DNA of 7,668 nt from JBJXFK01 sp046155505 (GTDB lineage Bacteria; Planctomycetota; Phycisphaerae; UBA1845; Fen-1342): positions 1 through 7,668 of the forward strand of contig JBJXFK010000006.1 in NCBI GenBank assembly GCA_046155505.1. The letters run 5' to 3'. Positions 4,901 to 7,668 of the stretch are shown here, piece by piece. Position 1 is the stretch's first letter. Every line of letters begins with the position of its first letter. The notes beneath the pieces were generated by a model that worked only from the letters and a program-made list of their open reading frames with translations, ran no database searches and was not told where the DNA came from. The position numbers and the translations under genes are program-made.

Positions 4901-7668
4901 GGCGGCGCGAACGTGATCAATGCCGGCGACGGCAATGACATCGTCAACGGCGGCGGCGGAAATGACACGCTCATCGGCGGCAGCGGCACGGACACGGTGA
5001 CGTTCGCCGGCGCGAGCAGCGGCGTGAGTGTGAACCTGGCCGCGGGCACGGCGAGCGGAACCAGTTCGGGTAGCGATTCGATCAGTGGGTTTGAAAACGT
5101 GACCGGTACGGATCACGCCGACACCATCGCGGGCGACAGCGGCGCGAATGTCCTCTCGGGCGGAGCGGGCAACGACACGCTCGTCGGCACGAGCGGCAAC
5201 GACACGCTCAGCGGGGGAAGCGGAACCGACACGGCCGACTACACCAGCGTCGGCAGCTCGGTAAGCGCAGACTTGCAAGCGGGTAGCGTTGCGCTTGGCG
5301 ACGGATCGGTTCAGACGCTGAGCAGCATCGAGAACCTCAAGGGTTCGGCGATGAGCGACACGCTCGCCGGCGATGCCGGGGCGAACGTCATCGACGGCGG
5401 CGACGGTAACGACGTCATTAACGGACGCGCCGGCAATGACACGCTCATCGGCGGAATCGGCAACGACACGCTCGACGGCGGCGCGGACAACGACACGCTG
5501 CGCGGCGGAGCGGGCGACGACACGCTGATCGGCGGCAGTGGCACTGACACCGCCGACTACAGCGACGCGCCGGGTGCTGTGACGGTTGACCTCACGCTTT
5601 CAACGGCCCAGAACACGGGCAGTGCGGGAACCGACACGCTCAGCGGCATCGAACGCGTGGTCGGGTCGAGCCACAATGACACGTTTGCATTCTCGAATCC
5701 TACGGCGGGCGCGACGTATCAGGTTGACGGCGGGGGCGGAACCAACGCGATCAACTTGTCGAATTTTGAACGGGCCGACGCGGTGATCAACAAGGCCGCC
5801 GGCACGATTACGCTCGACCTGGGCGGCGGCCAGTCAGCGACGGTTCAGTATTCAAACGTCGCGTCGCTGCAATTCAGCGATGGGACCGTGCTGACGACGT
5901 CGACCGCGCCGGTGGCGAACGCCGGTGCTGACCAGACGGTGAATGAAAACGACGTGGTGACGTTGAACGCGGGCGCGTCGAGCGACGCCGACGGCGATCG
6001 GCTGACGTATTCGTGGACGCAGACGAGTGGGCCGAGCGTGGCGCTCAGTGGTGCAAGTGGTGCGACGCCGACGTTCAGCGCGCCGGAGCGGCTGGCGAAC
6101 ACGACGCTGACGTTCGAGGTGAGTGTTTCAGACGGAACGAGCACGCGAACGGATACGGTTTCGATTCTCGTGAACGCGAACAACGACGCGCCGTCGGCGA
6201 ACGCCGGCATCGATCAGACGGTGGAAGAGAACGCCCTCGTTCAACTCTCCGGCGGCGGCAGCGATGTCGAAGGTCAGAACCTCAGCTACCAGTGGGTCCA
6301 GACGGCCGGCCCGTCCGTGACGCTCAGCAACCCGACCTCGGCCAACCCGACCTTCACCGCGCCGGAGGGCGTGAGCAACACCGATGTCAGTTTTGAACTG
6401 CGCGTCAGTGACGGCACGACCACCAGCGTCGATACGGTCACGGTGCATGTAAATGCCGACAACGATGCACCGTCGGCCAACGCCGGCAGCGATCTGACGA
6501 TGAGCGAAAATTCCTCCGTCCAATTGAACGGCTCCGGCAGCGATGCCGAAGGCCAGAACTTGACGTACCAGTGGGTCCAAACCGCCGGGCCGTCCGTGAC
6601 GCTCAGCAACCCGACCTCGGCCAACCCGACCTTTACCGCGCCGGAGGGCGTGAGCAACACCAATGTCAGCTTTGAACTGCGCGTCAGCGACGGCACGACC
6701 ACCAGTGTCGATACGGTCACGGTGCACGTCAACGCCGACGACGACGCGCCGTCGGCCGATGCCGGAATTGATGACGGCTCGACGAGCTGGTTCGACGCGG
6801 CTGACCCGCTCAACGATTTCGGCTCGTTCAGCGCGATGGCGAGTGCTTTCAACGATTTTTCATTAACGATGGATCACGCGCTTGGTTTCAGCGGACTGGC
6901 GATGGGCGAAGATCTCGGGACTCAGTACCAAGTTTCCCACGGAGTTTCGTTCCAAAACACGGCCGGCGGGCAGTACGGTGCGTACAGCGGTGCCAACGTC
7001 GAAGGCAACGGAACGGTCGAGCACCTGACCGGCTACGACGGAACCTACGCTCCGCATGGCGACTCGGTCTATCTGAAATTCAGCAACAACAACCCGGCGG
7101 TGCCGTTCACGATTCGCTTTGATGAACCCGTCGCGCAGGTCGGTGCGATGATCGGAGTCGGAAAGGAAGGCCCGGTTCACAGCGTGCAGATCACGCTATT
7201 CGACGCGGCCGGAAATCAGATTGGGCAACAAGTGGTCGAGCCGCAGCTCTGGGATTCGACGACTGCGTATCAGAATCACGAGGGTTTCTTTGGAATCAAG
7301 CTGGATGAAGCCACGATCAGCCGCGTTGAGATTTTGAATTTGTCACAAACGAACTTTTCAGACGCGCTGATGATCGACAATCTGGCGTGGTCGCACGAGC
7401 CGGCACCGGATCCGTCCGAGCTGAGCGTTGACGAAGGTGCGACGGTCCAGCTTACCGGTTCCGGCAGCGACGCCGAAGGCCAGAACCTCAGTTACCAGTG
7501 GGTGCAGACCGCAGGGCCGAGCGTGACGCTCTCGAATCCGACTGCGGCGAACCCGACGTTCACGGCTCCGGAAGGCTTGAGCAACACCGATGTCAGTTTT
7601 GAACTGCGCGTGTCAGACGGCACGAATACCAGCGTCGATACGGTCACGGTGCATGTGAACGCCGACAA
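1961..7668 (+). CDS. Giant LEPR-XLL-type protein with RTX-like calcium repeats and PKD-like domains (3' partial)
   Basis: From the ATG at 1961 I read 1,902 codons with no stop, leaving the window in frame. Domain order by residue: basic N-terminus (1-33); LEPRILM motif (37-43); RTX-type GGxGxDxLx repeats (about 79-1237) in 14 modules; a beta-rich cap (1238-1315); PKD-like domains at 1316-1409, 1410-1502, 1503-1595 and from 1596, the last split by a 216-residue insert (1605-1820). RTX repeats are known to bind calcium in parallel beta-rolls, and PKD-like sandwiches act as stalks or adhesion modules in secreted proteins. No N-terminal signal peptide is evident: the start is charged and hydrophilic, and the LEPR region may serve in sorting. 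The composition is Gly/Asp/Thr/Ser-rich with no Cys, and I count about six Lys after residue 33. The likely role is an extracellular or cell-surface adhesin or matrix protein; substrate and export route are unknown. Confidence 0.92.
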   Translation, partial: MAADKRGPLGSNDGSDSNADTNAKPRAKKPAFKVETLEPRILMSATWADAETGEAQSGATEGNDAFTGDELADMADGAAGNDLLSGLGGDDTLLGGLGNDTLSGGDGNDALVGGGGDDTLDGGAGTDAASYTDAGSAVTVDLAAGTASGGAGNDTLSGIENLTGSNFNDTITGNSGNNVLDGGDGADTLVGGLGDDTLIGGTGNDTANYSAAASGVNVTLTSGTASGGAGDDTLSGIENVTGSSFADTLVGDSGANTLLGGSGDDSLVGGLGNDTIDGGAGTDQVSYAAAGGAVTVNLESGSASGADGSDSISNVENLTGSAFNDALTGSSAANVIDGGSGNDTIDGGGGNDTLVGGSGSDTVSFASSSAAISANLATGTSSGTSSGTDSLSGFENLTGSQSSDTLTGDSGNNVIDGGSGNDTINGGLGDDTLIGGSGTDTLTYADASGGVSINLTTNVASGAAGNDTLSGFENVIGSAHNDTIVGSTAVNVIDAGAGDDSIVASDGNDTLTGGSGNDSIDAGGGDDTVNDGVGDDTLVGGSGTDTLSYSSVTSAVTANLTTGSATGGSGNDTLSGFENLTGGSANDTLTGDASANRLVGGSGNDSLSAGDGNDYLRGDAGDDTLDGGSGIDTAAYDTSSSGVSVSLDSGTSSGGAGNDTLTNIENVTGSNYADTLSGDANENTIDGRAGNDVIDGGGGTDTATYATAGSAVTVNLATGVATGGAGSDTLSNIENVTGSNYNDTITGDAGNNVLSGLGGNDTIEGGLGDDTIDGGTGTDKVSYQNASGSVDVNLTSNVASGADGNDTLSNIEDVLGSGFNDTITGNSGTNTIEGGGGDDILDGAGGTDTVTYAGASAAVNVNLTTGTASGGAGNDTLSNFENATGSNFDDVLTGNSGNNVLTGGGGNDTLVGGLGNDTLAGGAGIDTVDYSSASGAVTVSLSSANGASGSGSATGADGSDTLSGIENITGSAFGDTLTGDGGANVINAGDGNDIVNGGGGNDTLIGGSGTDTVTFAGASSGVSVNLAAGTASGTSSGSDSISGFENVTGTDHADTIAGDSGANVLSGGAGNDTLVGTSGNDTLSGGSGTDTADYTSVGSSVSADLQAGSVALGDGSVQTLSSIENLKGSAMSDTLAGDAGANVIDGGDGNDVINGRAGNDTLIGGIGNDTLDGGADNDTLRGGAGDDTLIGGSGTDTADYSDAPGAVTVDLTLSTAQNTGSAGTDTLSGIERVVGSSHNDTFAFSNPTAGATYQVDGGGGTNAINLSNFERADAVINKAAGTITLDLGGGQSATVQYSNVASLQFSDGTVLTTSTAPVANAGADQTVNENDVVTLNAGASSDADGDRLTYSWTQTSGPSVALSGASGATPTFSAPERLANTTLTFEVSVSDGTSTRTDTVSILVNANNDAPSANAGIDQTVEENALVQLSGGGSDVEGQNLSYQWVQTAGPSVTLSNPTSANPTFTAPEGVSNTDVSFELRVSDGTTTSVDTVTVHVNADNDAPSANAGSDLTMSENSSVQLNGSGSDAEGQNLTYQWVQTAGPSVTLSNPTSANPTFTAPEGVSNTNVSFELRVSDGTTTSVDTVTVHVNADDDAPSADAGIDDGSTSWFDAADPLNDFGSFSAMASAFNDFSLTMDHALGFSGLAMGEDLGTQYQVSHGVSFQNTAGGQYGAYSGANVEGNGTVEHLTGYDGTYAPHGDSVYLKFSNNNPAVPFTIRFDEPVAQVGAMIGVGKEGPVHSVQITLFDAAGNQIGQQVVEPQLWDSTTAYQNHEGFFGIKLDEATISRVEILNLSQTNFSDALMIDNLAWSHEPAPDPSELSVDEGATVQLTGSGSDAEGQNLSYQWVQTAGPSVTLSNPTAANPTFTAPEGLSNTDVSFELRVSDGTNTSVDTVTVHVNAD
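2054..2101 (+). other. LEPR-XLL type N-terminal motif
   Basis: Residues 32-47 read FKVETLEPRILMSATW, with the core LEPRILM at 2069-2089. This fits the LEPR-x-L-L signature found near the N-terminus of very long repetitive planctomycete proteins, with Met at the final Leu position. It follows a Lys/Arg-rich stretch (KPRAKK). The function is not established; a sorting or anchoring role is a common inference. Confidence 0.8.
2195..5671 (+). repeat. RTX-like calcium-binding repeat region, 14 modules of about 78 residues
   Basis: Each module has two to six nonapeptide-type GGxGxDxLx units, then a Tyr/Phe strand, a (V)xVNLxxGxASG strand, GNDTLS, a (I/F)ENxxGS turn and DTLTGxxxxNxLDGG. The conserved Glu of the EN turn falls at 2438, 2672, 2906, 3143, 3377, 3692, 3953, 4160, 4394, 4601, 4856, 5093, 5330 and 5651. 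The Asp and Gly positions of the calcium-binding beta-roll are kept throughout. The third-codon choices vary between copies, so most modules are not recent duplicates. Confidence 0.92.
5672..5905 (+). other. Beta-rich cap between the RTX region and the PKD-like array
   Basis: Residues 1238-1315 leave the RTX pattern after HNDTFAF. They contain a DGGGGTNAINL segment, an amphipathic strand set (GTITLDLGGG, ATVQYSNV) and end in LQFSDGTVLTT. Similar segments close RTX arrays in other large bacterial proteins, where the SDGT motif is frequent. The role is probably to cap the beta-roll and act as a hinge to the PKD-like stalk. Confidence 0.6.
5906..7668 (+). repeat. Tandem PKD-like (K319L/REJ-type) domains, four copies, last one split and cut by the window edge
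   Basis: Starts are at 5906, 6188, 6467 and 6746, each opening AP(V/S)A(N/D)AGxD. Shared landmarks are a (S/N)E(N/G) turn, GSDAEGQxLxYxWxQTxGPSV, NPTFTAPE and FELRVSDGTxTxxDTVxVxVNA. The GPSV valine codons at 6038, 6317 and 6596 are exactly 279 bases apart. The next, at 7523, is 927 bases on, equal to 279 plus a 648-base insertion. Such beta-sandwich domains usually form extracellular stalks. The array ends within about four bases of completing copy four, so more copies may follow. Confidence 0.88.
6773..7420 (+). other. 216-residue domain inserted in the fourth PKD-like repeat
   Basis: Residues 1605-1820 interrupt copy four between ADAGID and LSVDEGATVQL, which are adjacent in the other copies. 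The insert is not RTX or PKD-like. It has aromatic and hydrophobic strands such as YLKFSNNN, FTIRFDEPVAQVGAMIG, VQITLFDAAGNQIG, GFFGIKL and MIDNLAW. The pattern (FDEPV...GA, LFDAAGNxIG, GFFGI, DNLAW) resembles jelly-roll domains found in PEP-CTERM and other exported proteins. A carbohydrate- or surface-binding role is a guess; I cannot name the family. Confidence 0.7.

Noticed and set aside
2195..5671. CRISPR array or DNA-level satellite
   Set aside because: The periodicity is at the protein level, with variable codons and variable lengths in multiples of nine residues; there are no constant repeats with unique spacers of fixed size.
6128..6852. Minus-strand frames with internal repetition opposite the PKD-like domains
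   Set aside because: The repetition simply mirrors the plus-strand PKD copies; a coding role is not needed to explain it.
6773..7420. Insertion sequence or intein inside the PKD array
   Set aside because: The segment is in frame, encodes a beta-rich domain, and shows no transposase, terminal inverted repeats, target duplication, or intein splice motifs (no Cys or Ser start with a terminal HN).

Overview
The window looks like planctomycete DNA, probably from the Phycisphaerae or a related lineage. It is GC-rich and holds two incomplete plus-strand genes separated by a 338-base gap. Two independent clues point to this group. The first gene ends in a dockerin-like pair of D-x-D-x-D-G-D-V-D calcium loops, a C-terminal tail common in planctomycete secreted enzymes. 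The second gene begins with a LEPR-XLL type motif (LEPRILM), which marks the N-terminus of very large repetitive planctomycete proteins. The assignment is inferred from protein families; no rRNA or other phylogenetic marker is present.

Bases 1-1622 hold the 3' part of a predicted secreted glycoside hydrolase. It has the tail of a fibronectin-III-like domain, then a full-length glycoamylase-like (alpha/alpha)6 domain resembling GH144 endo-beta-1,2-glucanases, then a dockerin-like calcium-binding tail. Its true start is left of the window.

Bases 1623-1960 are noncoding as far as I can see. They contain an imperfect inverted repeat with a short iterated TCCGTG/TCTGTG motif, a weaker hairpin, and the ribosome binding site of the next gene.

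Bases 1961-7668 are one uninterrupted reading frame of 1,902 codons that runs off the right edge. In order the product has: a short basic N-terminus with the LEPR motif; about 1,160 residues of RTX-type (GGxGxDxLx) repeats arranged in 14 modules of about 78 residues; a short beta-rich cap; and a series of 93/94-residue PKD-like beta-sandwich domains. The fourth PKD-like domain is split by a 216-residue unrelated domain. In the portion seen the protein has no cysteine and almost no lysine after the N-terminus. It is best read as a giant calcium-dependent surface or extracellular protein, possibly an adhesin.

The two genes share a direction and a likely extracellular location, but the gap and the separate ribosome binding site do not argue for tight co-translation. 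The window shows no known defence, mobile or RNA system. The most notable observations are the exact domain insertion in the PKD array and the nine-residue quantisation of the RTX module lengths.
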